A DNA stretch of 50,792 bases from Candidatus Tokpelaia sp. (GTDB lineage: Bacteria; Pseudomonadota; Alphaproteobacteria; Rhizobiales; Rhizobiaceae), in NCBI RefSeq assembly GCF_008636115.1, contig NZ_QLZD01000021.1, positions 1-50,792 of the forward strand, in the 5' to 3' direction. A program made the translations under genes and the position numbers. This document shows, in pieces, positions 43,995-50,792 of this stretch (position 1 is the stretch's first letter; each line of letters begins with the position of its first letter). The notes beneath the pieces are model-generated. The model saw only the letters and a list, made by a program, of their open reading frames with translations. It made no database searches and was not told where the DNA came from.

Positions 43995-46900
43995 ATGCCC
44001 GATAACAGCTTTATCAAACCTTTTGCCGCTTTTGCCCCGGCTATAGCCGAGCCGACAAAATTGCGCCGCGCCATTACCGCGGCCTGTCGCCGGCCGGAGG
44101 AAGAATGCCTGCCGCCTTTGATAAAAGCAGCCAGTTTTGACAAAGCGGACAAACAGGCCATTGCCGCCACAGCGCGCCGGCTGGTAGAGGCTTTGCGCCG
44201 CCCGCAGGCCAGGCCTTCTATGGTAGAGGAGCTGGTGCAGGAATATGCTTTATCCTCTGAAGAAGGCATTGCGCTTATGTGCCTGGCTGAGGCTTTGCTG
44301 CGCATTCCCGATAATGCCACGCGTGATGCCCTTATTCGCGATAAGCTGGCTAACGGGGATTGGAAAGCACATTTGAATTCCGGCCGATCCATGTTTGTCA
44401 ATGCCGCTACCTGGGGGCTGATTTTAACCGGCCGGCTTGCCGGCAAGGCGGATTCCGGCCGGCTGGGCGGCAAATTGACCAGATTGCTGGGCCGCTATGG
44501 CGAGCCGCTTATCCGCAAGGCTGTGGCAATGGCGATTAACCTGATGGGTGAGCAATTTGTCCGCGGCGAGACGATTGAAAAAGCGCTGCAAGCCGCCCGG
44601 GGCATGGAAGAAAAGGGTTTTCGCTATTCTTATGATATGCTGGGTGAAGCGGCAATGACTGCGGTTGATGCCCGCCGCTATTTTGACAGTTATACGCAGG
44701 CGATTCACGCTATTGGCGCCGCTGCCGGCGGCAAAGGCATTTATGAAGGGCCGGGCATTTCTATCAAATTATCGGCGCTGCACCCGCGTTACAGCCGTGC
44801 TCAGGCCGACAGGGTGATGAGCGAATTGCTGCCGCGGGTGCGTGAGCTGGCATTGCTTGCGCGCCGCTATAATATCGGCTTTAATATTGACGCGGAAGAG
44901 GCCGACCGGCTGGAGATTTCGCTGGATATAATAGAGGCTCTGCTGTTTGATGAAGAACTGCAAGGCTGGGACGGTATCGGCTTTGTTGTGCAGGCCTATG
45001 GCCGCCGCTGCCCCTATGTGCTTGATTATCTGATTGATGCGGCGCGGCGCTCAAAACATCGCCTTATGCTGCGGCTGGTCAAAGGCGCTTATTGGGATAG
45101 CGAAATCAAGCGGACGCAAATAGAAGGCCTGTCAAGCTACCCGGTTTATACGCGCAAAATTTTTACCGATATTGCCTATATTGCCTGCGCGCGCAAGCTG
45201 CTTGACGCGCCGGACGCGGTTTTTCCGCAATTTGCTACGCATAATGCCCAGACATTGGCGACTATTTATCATATGGCAGGGGCAGATTACACGCCGGATA
45301 AATATGAGTTCCAATGTTTGCACGGCATGGGTGAGGCGCTTTACAGCAATGTTGTGGGAGCAGACAGGCTGGGGCGCCCGGCCCGCATTTATGCCCCTGT
45401 CGGCCATTATGAGACTTTGCTCGCTTATCTGGTGCGGCGCCTGTTGGAAAACGGCGCCAATTCCTCCTTCGTGCACCGTATTGCCGATAAAAATGTAACG
45501 GTGGAAGATTTGATTGCCGATCCGGCTGAGAGCGCGGCCGCGCTGCCCGATTTGCGGCAAAATGATAAAATCGCCCGGCCGCAGGATTTGTTCCTGCCGG
45601 AGCGTCAGCCGAAAGCAGCAGCAAACTCGCCGCAAAGGCGCAATTCTGCCGGGCTGGATTTGTCTGATGAAATGGTGCTGTCCGCACTGACGGCGGAATT
45701 TCAACAAACATTGGACAGAGATTATAGCGCCGTGCCCTCTATTTTGCGCGGGCGCCGGGTTATGCCGGGCGAAATTGCCGCGCTGGATAAAAGGCTGATA
45801 CAGGAAAATGCCGCCGCCAAACAGGTAGTCAACCCGGCCGATCGGCGCGATATTGTCGGTTATGTGCTGGAAGCTGATGCCGAAATTGTGCAAAAAAGTT
45901 TTGCCGAAGTGCGCAAAGGCGCTTTGTTCTGGCATGAAGAGCCGGTGGCAAATCGTGCCGATATTTTGGCCAAAGCGGCGGATCTTATGCAGGCACGCGG
46001 GGCGGAACTGCTGGCTTTATGCTGCCGTGAGGCCGGCAAATCTATTGCCAATGCGGTGGCTGAATTGCGTGAGGCGATTGATTTTCTGCGCTATTATGGT
46101 GCTGAAGTACGGCAAAGCTGGGGCGCTTTGCCAAAGCCGCTGGGTGTGGTTGTCTGCATTAGTCCGTGGAATTTTCCGCTGGCAATTTTTACCGGCCAGA
46201 TTGCCGCTGCCCTGGCGGCCGGTAATGGTGTTTTGGCCAAACCGGCAGAGGAAACGCCGCTTATTGCCGCTTTGGCGGTAGAGATTTTGCATGAAGCCGG
46301 CGTGCCGCGTGATGTTTTGGCGCTGGTGCCCGGTGACGGCACAATCGGCGCTGCGCTGGTGGCACATGAAGGTGCGGCCGGGGTGGTGTTTACCGGCTCT
46401 ACCGCAGCGGCGCGCAGCATTCAGGCGCGCCTGGCCGCGCGTCTGGGCACTGCCGGAGCGAGAGCAGAAGGCAGCAGCAAACCTGCCGGAGCGGACAAGC
46501 CGGGGCGGGGGGGTGAGGGCGGGCAAAAGCCGGGCTCAAGGCCTGTGCCGCTTATCGCCGAAACGGGCGGGCAAAATGCGTTAATTGTTGATTCTTCCGC
46601 TTTGGCGGAGCAGGTAGTGGCGGATTGTATCTCTTCGGCTTTTGACAGTGCCGGGCAGCGTTGCTCGGCCTTGCGTATTTTGTGCCTGCAGGAGGATATT
46701 GCCGATTCGCTGTTAACCATGCTGAAAGGCGCCATGGCTGAATTGCGGCTGGGGCGCACGGATTTTCTGCATAATGATATTGGCCCGGTTATTACCAATG
46801 AGGCGGCAAGGTCTATCAAACGCCATATAGAAGCCATGCGGGCAAAAGGCTTTCACATTACGCAGCTGCCTTTTGATAAAGCTTTGGCCGGATATGGCAG

Positions 46901-48131
46901 TTTTGTGCCGCCGACTATTATTGAAATTGACAATATTGCCAGCCTGAAGCAGGAAGTTTTCGGCCCGGTTTTGCATATTATCCGCTATAAGCGCGCTGAT
47001 TTGGACAGCGTGATTGAGGCGATTAACGCCACGGGTTATGGCCTGACCTTTGGCCTGCATACGCGGCTGAATAATATGATTGATCATGTTTCCGCCCGTA
47101 TTGAGGCCGGCAATATTTATATTAACCGCAATATTATCGGCGCGATTGTCGGCTCGCAGCCTTTTGGCGGCCGCGGCCTTTCCGGCACCGGGCCTAAAGC
47201 CGGCGGGCCGCTTTATGTGGGGCGGCTGGCGCTCCATGCGCCGCGGCCTGATGTGCCGGCAGAGGCTTTGGCAGCACTGAATGCCGGCGGCGAAGACAAA
47301 CAGCATCAGGCGGCGGGGCAGCAGGGTAAAAGTGAAAGCGGGCAGGGCATGCGTGTCGGCGCAGACCGCCGGCAGAGTGCTTTGCGCCGGGCGGCAATGG
47401 AGCATTTGGCTGAGCTTGCCGCTTTTGCCGCCAGGCGAGGTTTGGCCAATATTGCCGCCTTTGCCGGGCAAGCCGGGCAGGAATCGCTTTTGGGGCTGGA
47501 TATAGAATTGCCTGGCCCGGTGGGGGAAGAAAATCGTTATAAATTACGGCCGCGCGGGGCGGTTTTTGTGCAGGCGGAGAGCGCGGAGACTCTGTTATTT
47601 ATGCTGGCGCTTTGTCTGGCGACAGGTAATAAACTTGTCCTTATTCGCGATAAAAAATTGCAGGATCTGCTGGCCGCAATGCCGGCTGCCTTGCGCCGGC
47701 AAATACGCCAGGTAAACAAACTGGCAGATATAGTGCCCGCTGCCGCAGCCTATGCCTTGCTGGAAGCAGAGGGAGAAGAACTGATACGGCAGCAAAAAGC
47801 TCTGGCCTCCTTGCCGGGGGCAATTATCCCCGTGCAGGCGGCGTGTCTGGCCGATATGCTGGCCGAGGCAGATTTTATTGCCGGAGCGGCAGCAGAAGGC
47901 AAAGATAATATTGCCGGAGCGAGAGCAGAAGGCAACAGCAAATTTGCCGGAGCGGCAGCCAAAGGCAGCAACAAATTTGCCGGGCTGCAAGAGGAAGGGC
48001 AAAACCTGGCGGCGGCGGGTGATAATAAGTGGCCAAGGGCCTTTGCCGTGAATCTGCTATTGGAAGAAGTAGCTGTTTCCAATAATATTGTCGCTGTTGG
48101 CGGCAATGCCAAATTGATGAATGTCGGCTGA
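43995..48131 (+). CDS. putA: bifunctional proline dehydrogenase / P5C dehydrogenase PutA
   Basis: The 1378-residue protein oxidises proline to glutamate in two steps and passes electrons to the quinone pool at the membrane. The N-terminal helical arm is followed by proline dehydrogenase (about 160-490; SIKLSALHPRYSRAQ, RLVKGAYWDSEIKR, FATHNAQTLATIYHMAG, EFQCLHGMGEALY). The aldehyde dehydrogenase part (about 600-1085) has ISPWNFPLAIFTGQIAAALAAGN, Glu856 in IAETGGQNALIVD, and catalytic Cys890 in SAGQRCSALR. A C-terminal ALDH-like extension follows. No N-terminal ribbon-helix-helix, so it is not a repressor. It is about 150 residues longer than usual, partly through 33-bp-repeat inserts at about 534, 819 (just before the catalytic Glu) and 1295-1328. 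ATG 43995 follows GGAG. Confidence 0.95.
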   Translation: MPDNSFIKPFAAFAPAIAEPTKLRRAITAACRRPEEECLPPLIKAASFDKADKQAIAATARRLVEALRRPQARPSMVEELVQEYALSSEEGIALMCLAEALLRIPDNATRDALIRDKLANGDWKAHLNSGRSMFVNAATWGLILTGRLAGKADSGRLGGKLTRLLGRYGEPLIRKAVAMAINLMGEQFVRGETIEKALQAARGMEEKGFRYSYDMLGEAAMTAVDARRYFDSYTQAIHAIGAAAGGKGIYEGPGISIKLSALHPRYSRAQADRVMSELLPRVRELALLARRYNIGFNIDAEEADRLEISLDIIEALLFDEELQGWDGIGFVVQAYGRRCPYVLDYLIDAARRSKHRLMLRLVKGAYWDSEIKRTQIEGLSSYPVYTRKIFTDIAYIACARKLLDAPDAVFPQFATHNAQTLATIYHMAGADYTPDKYEFQCLHGMGEALYSNVVGADRLGRPARIYAPVGHYETLLAYLVRRLLENGANSSFVHRIADKNVTVEDLIADPAESAAALPDLRQNDKIARPQDLFLPERQPKAAANSPQRRNSAGLDLSDEMVLSALTAEFQQTLDRDYSAVPSILRGRRVMPGEIAALDKRLIQENAAAKQVVNPADRRDIVGYVLEADAEIVQKSFAEVRKGALFWHEEPVANRADILAKAADLMQARGAELLALCCREAGKSIANAVAELREAIDFLRYYGAEVRQSWGALPKPLGVVVCISPWNFPLAIFTGQIAAALAAGNGVLAKPAEETPLIAALAVEILHEAGVPRDVLALVPGDGTIGAALVAHEGAAGVVFTGSTAAARSIQARLAARLGTAGARAEGSSKPAGADKPGRGGEGGQKPGSRPVPLIAETGGQNALIVDSSALAEQVVADCISSAFDSAGQRCSALRILCLQEDIADSLLTMLKGAMAELRLGRTDFLHNDIGPVITNEAARSIKRHIEAMRAKGFHITQLPFDKALAGYGSFVPPTIIEIDNIASLKQEVFGPVLHIIRYKRADLDSVIEAINATGYGLTFGLHTRLNNMIDHVSARIEAGNIYINRNIIGAIVGSQPFGGRGLSGTGPKAGGPLYVGRLALHAPRPDVPAEALAALNAGGEDKQHQAAGQQGKSESGQGMRVGADRRQSALRRAAMEHLAELAAFAARRGLANIAAFAGQAGQESLLGLDIELPGPVGEENRYKLRPRGAVFVQAESAETLLFMLALCLATGNKLVLIRDKKLQDLLAAMPAALRRQIRQVNKLADIVPAAAAYALLEAEGEELIRQQKALASLPGAIIPVQAACLADMLAEADFIAGAAAEGKDNIAGARAEGNSKFAGAAAKGSNKFAGLQEEGQNLAAAGDNKWPRAFAVNLLLEEVAVSNNIVAVGGNAKLMNVG
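45594..45627 (+). repeat. 33-bp dispersed repeat, diverged copy in putA linker
   Basis: This diverged copy begins CTGCCGGAGCGTCAGCCG and ends AGCAGCAAAC. It codes LPERQPKAAANSP, in a different frame from the AGxxAEG copies, between the proline dehydrogenase and aldehyde dehydrogenase domains. The flanking segment is variable linker, so an insert would be tolerated. Confidence 0.65.
46450..46483 (+). repeat. 33-bp dispersed repeat copy in putA aldehyde dehydrogenase domain
   Basis: One copy (CTGCCGGAGCGAGAGCAGAA...) codes AGARAEGSSKP and is followed by a truncated second (CTGCCGGAGCGGACAAG). With the adjoining Gly-rich stretch it separates TAARSIQARLAARLG from VPLIAETGG, immediately ahead of the conserved Glu856 motif. 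In other aldehyde dehydrogenases these two segments lie close together. Confidence 0.85.
47878..47976 (+). repeat. 33-bp dispersed repeat, three tandem copies in the putA 3' region
   Basis: Copies at 47878-47910, 47911-47943 and 47944-47976 are exact 33-base units, with a partial fourth from 47977 (TTGCCGGGCTGCAAGAG). They code AGAAAEGKDNI, AGARAEGNSKF, AGAAAKGSNKF and AGLQEEG, in frame. They sit in the C-terminal 85 residues, between the helical segment ACLADMLAEADFI and the conserved end FAVNLLLEEVAVSNNIVAVGG. Confidence 0.95.
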
Positions 48132-48352
48132 GCGGGCAGGGCAGCAGGGCGTACCGCGGGCTTTGCCGCAAAAGGGGGGCCAAGGCGTGATTGATAAGAG
48201 CCGGGTCTGATAGAGCAGGGCGATGAAGAGGCAGGGCCGGCGGCTCTATCGACTCTGCTTATTATCGGCCGGGCAGGAGAGAGCAACCTGGCCGGTGCAT
48301 GCAGATATGTTGTAAAAATACAACAATTACATGCTGTTAAGGGAAGAATTGG

Positions 48353-48368
48353 TTAATATTTGGTTAAC
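48353..48368. promoter_or_regulatory. CtrA-type box TTAA-N7-TTAAC
   Basis: TTAA at 48353-48356 and TTAAC at 48364-48368 are separated by exactly seven bases, the spacing of the alphaproteobacterial cell-cycle regulator CtrA. It lies about 390 bases upstream of the ftsK-like start. Chance matches are possible in AT-rich DNA, but a second box occurs 99 bases further on. Confidence 0.6.
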
Positions 48369-48451
48369 ACTTTATCGGCTATTTTAACTGTTAAGCATAT
48401 AATAACGGCTTTGGGGGCAAGGGTGCCGTGCCGGTTTTTGCCGGATTTATG

Positions 48452-48467
48452 TTAACTATTTGTTAAC
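48452..48467. promoter_or_regulatory. second CtrA-type box TTAA-N7-TTAAC
   Basis: TTAA at 48452-48455 and TTAAC at 48463-48467, again with seven bases between. Its spacer (CTATTTG) resembles that of the first box (TATTTGG). CtrA regulates cell division genes in this group of bacteria, which fits the ftsK-like gene downstream. Confidence 0.6.
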
Positions 48468-48524
48468 CTTATTAAAACCTTAACGATAAAGCGAGGCTAT
48501 TGCCGGGATAAAGGCAGGATTTCG

Positions 48525-48548
48525 CTTTTTGGGCATTTATGCCAAAAG
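48525..48548. promoter_or_regulatory. imperfect palindrome, related to 48635-48659
   Basis: CTTTTTGGGCAT and TTATGCCAAAAG form an imperfect inverted repeat sharing the TTTTGGCATAA half-site with the perfect palindrome 110 bases downstream. Two copies upstream of one gene suggest an operator pair, although no regulator is encoded nearby. Confidence 0.5.
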
Positions 48549-48634
48549 TTTATTAACCTTCCTCTGTTAAATTCCGATTACGGGCTGTGAGTCAAGGGAT
48601 TGACACAATTATTCCTTTGGGCTGCGGCCGGCAA

Positions 48635-48659
48635 TTTTTGGCATAATTTATGCCAAAAA
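48635..48659. promoter_or_regulatory. perfect 25-bp palindrome TTTTTGGCATAA-T-TTATGCCAAAAA
   Basis: The 12-base arms are fully complementary around a single central T. It sits 96 bases before the ftsK-like start, where an operator would act. It could also be a hairpin in the transcript; the ends T5/A5 make it symmetric, so as a terminator it could work in both directions. Confidence 0.65.
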
Positions 48660-48754
48660 CAGTGAGCACGGCATAAATTTGGCTGAAAAGCGCAGATAGT
48701 GCCGGGATATGTAACAGTGACGGTTAACCGTTCTTTTCAACGTTTTTGAGTATT

Positions 48755-50792
48755 ATGCAGCATTTGAAGCCGAAAATCGCGCAATCGCTTTCAGCACAGA
48801 CTGCGCAGGAATCAGAGAAAAAGAGCGGGATAAATGAAATTATTTGTCCTGAACCCTGTTCCCCTATTTGGCAAAAGGCCTTCGCTTTGGCTGATAATGT
48901 GCGCTTTACCCGCACGCCCGACAGCGAAATAATACGCCGCCGCGCTGCTATTGACCCCGTTTATGCCAAAATTCTGGCCGAGGCGGAAGCCGCCAAAGCG
49001 GCCTATCGACAGCGGCGCGAGGCAGAAGAGCGCGCTTTACCCCCGGCTGAGGCTGCTGGGACTGAGGTAATGGCCACAATAAATGAGGTAGAGCCTGCTG
49101 CGCCTGCCGCTTTGGCCGCCGGTGCTGCGGCGGCCGCAGTACCTGCCTTTATGCCGGAAATGCCGGAATCCGCCGAGGAAAATATGGCCGCTTTGCCTGA
49201 ACATACTTTCCATGAAGCTGACGCCGATAGGGATTGCGGTTCGATAAATCAGGGCTATGAGACAATAGAGCAAATGCGCGGTTTTGCCACGGCCGCTTTT
49301 GGCGGTGCCCCGGCCCGGACAAGCGCGGCCGAGGCCGCTGTTTTGCCTGAGGCTGAGCCGGCGCCGGCTCCCCGGCTTTCTGTAAATGACAGGCAGGAAG
49401 CAGCGGTTTTGCCTGCCGAAAATAGTGAGGCAGAGATTAAAAATGCTGCAAAAACAGTTTCCTGTCCGGAGAATATTTTCCCCTGGACTATGAAAGCCGA
49501 TAAGGTATGGGCTGCGCCTTTACTCGCCGGTTCTGGCCGGGCCGCCAGTGATGAAAAAGAGCGCGAGCCGGCAGAGCCTGCTGCGCCTGCCGCTTTGGCC
49601 GCCGGTGCTGCGGCGGCCGCAGCACCGGCCTTTACGCCGGAAGTGCCGCCTGTAGCAAAGCAAATAGATGTAATCAGGCTGTTTAAAAGCATGGAGTGCC
49701 GCCAGCCGCAAATGCGCTGGATTCCCGTGCCGGCCCATATGGCACAAACATTGGCAGCAGATTCTCTGTCGCCGACAGATCAGCCCGCTTTACCGGCAGA
49801 GGCCGGTAAAGCAGCCGCAAATGCCGATATTTTTGCCGGCTTTGCCCGGCAAAGCAGGTCGCTTTATCCGACTGCTCACCCGGAAGCCGGGCACAATAAA
49901 AATAATACGCCGAGCGTGAATTTTGCTGCTGCCCAGCCCCCTACCCTGAATTTACAATTCAAGCTGGGCGGCTATAACAGCGCTCAGGACAGTTTTATCT
50001 GGGAGCATATTCAAACTGCCCCTGCTCCTTTAACGCCGCAAAATCAGGAAAAAGGCGCACGAGAAGCCAATCTTGATGCGCTCTGTACGCTGGCTGTTGA
50101 GCAAACGGGCAAAGCGGCCGCCGCGCCGCTACCTGCGGCGGCAGAAGAAAGCATTGCCGCCGCGCCGCCGCAGGCAGCGGCCATGGCCGAGCAAAGAGAG
50201 ATAAAGGCCGGCCGGGCGGAGCCTTTGGAAATGCCGGCCGGGCGCCCGGCCCAGCCAAAGACAGAAGCCCGATACAGCTACAGGCTGCCTTCTTTGGAGC
50301 TGTTGCAGGAGCCTGTCTATCATGAAGAAAATATTATTTCGCAGGAGAGTTTGGAGCGCAGTGCCGGTTTATTGGAAAATGTGCTGGAAGATTTTGGCGT
50401 GCGCGGCGAGATTATCCATGTCCGCCCCGGGCCGGTGGTGACTCTTTATGAATTTGAGCCGGCGCCAGGGGTTAAATCTTCCCGTGTTATCGGCTTGTCA
50501 GACGATATTGCCCGCTCAATGTCGGCTATTGCCGCGCGCGTGGCGGTTATTCCCGGGCGTAATGTTATTGGCATTGAGCTGCCCAATAAAAAGCGGGAGA
50601 CAGTCTATTTGCGCGAAATATTGCAATCCGGCGCTTATAAAACCAGCGATTATAAATTACCGCTGGCTTTGGGCAAAAATATTGGCGGTGAGCCGATTAT
50701 TGCCGAATTGGCCAAAATGCCGCATTTGCTGGTGGCCGGCACCACCGGCTCCGGCAAATCTGTGGCTATTAACACGATGATTTTGTCGCTTG
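48755..50792 (+). CDS. FtsK/SpoIIIE-like DNA translocase, soluble type (partial, runs off the window)
   Basis: The frame is open from ATG 48755 through the window end, 679 codons. The N-terminal ~520 residues are hydrophilic with no membrane helices, so this is the soluble form seen as a second FtsK in Hyphomicrobiales. They include an N-terminal FTRTPDSEIIRRRAAI motif, a helical EAEAAKAAYRQRREAEER, and a long Ala/Pro/Glu linker with an internal duplication. The translocase then begins: LLENVLEDFGVRGEIIHVRPGPVVTLYEFEPAPG (alpha domain), SDDIARSMSAIAARVAVIPG, ETVYLREIL, and the Walker A VAGTTGSGKSVAINTMI at the end. Walker B and the gamma DNA-binding domain lie outside. It should pump DNA during chromosome segregation. 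No strong ribosome binding site; TTG 48746 is in frame upstream. Confidence 0.9.
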   Translation, partial: MQHLKPKIAQSLSAQTAQESEKKSGINEIICPEPCSPIWQKAFALADNVRFTRTPDSEIIRRRAAIDPVYAKILAEAEAAKAAYRQRREAEERALPPAEAAGTEVMATINEVEPAAPAALAAGAAAAAVPAFMPEMPESAEENMAALPEHTFHEADADRDCGSINQGYETIEQMRGFATAAFGGAPARTSAAEAAVLPEAEPAPAPRLSVNDRQEAAVLPAENSEAEIKNAAKTVSCPENIFPWTMKADKVWAAPLLAGSGRAASDEKEREPAEPAAPAALAAGAAAAAAPAFTPEVPPVAKQIDVIRLFKSMECRQPQMRWIPVPAHMAQTLAADSLSPTDQPALPAEAGKAAANADIFAGFARQSRSLYPTAHPEAGHNKNNTPSVNFAAAQPPTLNLQFKLGGYNSAQDSFIWEHIQTAPAPLTPQNQEKGAREANLDALCTLAVEQTGKAAAAPLPAAAEESIAAAPPQAAAMAEQREIKAGRAEPLEMPAGRPAQPKTEARYSYRLPSLELLQEPVYHEENIISQESLERSAGLLENVLEDFGVRGEIIHVRPGPVVTLYEFEPAPGVKSSRVIGLSDDIARSMSAIAARVAVIPGRNVIGIELPNKKRETVYLREILQSGAYKTSDYKLPLALGKNIGGEPIIAELAKMPHLLVAGTTGSGKSVAINTMILSL

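Larger units (their letters stand above)
48132..48754. other. intergenic regulatory region putA / ftsK-like gene
   Basis: A 620-base region without a supported gene. Its first 150 bases are GC-rich and unremarkable. It has a small hairpin TGTTGTA-AAAA-TACAACA at 48308-48325. From about 48340 to 48570 it is AT-rich and crowded with TTAA words, and includes two CtrA-type boxes. Two related TTTTGGCATAA palindromes follow at about 48525-48548 and 48635-48659. I could not assign a clear -35/-10 pair for ftsK, although TTGACA occurs at 48600-48605. Confidence 0.6.

Noticed and set aside
48600-48646. Promoter using TTGACA at 48600-48605 for the ftsK-like gene
   Set aside because: No -10 like sequence lies 16-18 bases downstream; CATAAT near 48642 is too far and falls inside the palindrome.
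1-50792. The word GCCGGC as a DNA uptake or recombination signal
   Set aside because: It is very frequent in genes and spacers, but much of this follows from Ala-Gly codons (GCC GGC) and base composition; no longer conserved context is apparent.

Overview
The window looks like a chromosomal segment of an alphaproteobacterium of the Hyphomicrobiales (Rhizobiales), near the Brucella/Bartonella side and probably host-associated. The clues are two tandem Omp25/Omp31-type porin-like proteins, the fxsA-secB / Tim44 / Smr neighbourhood, a TIGR02186 protein paired with a TauE/SafE permease, a fused PutA, and CtrA-type boxes (TTAA-N7-TTAAC) upstream of an ftsK-like gene. Most of the sequence is housekeeping DNA of intermediate GC. 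Signs of decay are common: at least five broken genes or gene remnants, repeat expansions, and low-complexity inserts inside conserved enzymes. The lineage assignment is inference from gene content and order; no search was run.

Layout. 1-2.7 kb: a 7-bp tandem repeat, tRNA-Pro(CGG), and an AT-rich cargo of an anti-phage dCTP deaminase (DCD defence family) with a small unknown ORF diverging from it. 2.8-9.1 kb: an MscS channel, yejB-yejE-yejF (oligopeptide / microcin C-type ABC transporter without its binding protein yejA), and gshB. 9.2-15.2 kb: the phosphate module pstS-pstC-pstA-pstB-phoU. 15.7-22.8 kb: a SleB-like cell-wall hydrolase lipoprotein, a decayed yejB-like fragment, an M29 aminopeptidase, a small conserved-looking ORF, mutM (its 5' end partly duplicated upstream), an M20 peptidase and an RNase D-like nuclease. 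23-25.5 kb: a ~60-bp minisatellite and two outer-membrane beta-barrel genes. 25.7-31.6 kb: ileS, a lipoprotein gene, and two pseudogenes (a lactate/malate dehydrogenase and a DUF4238-like gene). 31.6-38.4 kb: mutS, secB and fxsA on the minus strand; the Tim44-like and Smr genes on the plus strand; then a broken BrnT-like toxin with an intact BrnA/CopG-like antitoxin. 38.5-43.7 kb, minus strand: a class A PBP, the TIGR02186/TauE pair and a frameshifted Nudix gene. 44-50.8 kb: putA, a regulatory-looking 620-bp intergenic region, and the 5' two-thirds of a soluble FtsK-like translocase that runs off the window.

How the parts fit. The pst-phoU genes form one phosphate uptake and signalling unit. 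yejBEF, TauE/SafE, the MscS channel and the Omp proteins serve the envelope and transport. secB, the lipoproteins, PBP1A and the SleB-like hydrolase serve export and wall growth. mutM and mutS serve DNA repair. The recognised defence gene is the dCTP deaminase next to tRNA-Pro. The most unusual signal is a 33-bp repeat, coding for the 11-residue unit AGxxAEGxxKx, found in three places in frame inside putA and also in the intergenic region upstream of the PBP gene. It behaves like a small protein-tolerated mobile or expanding repeat.
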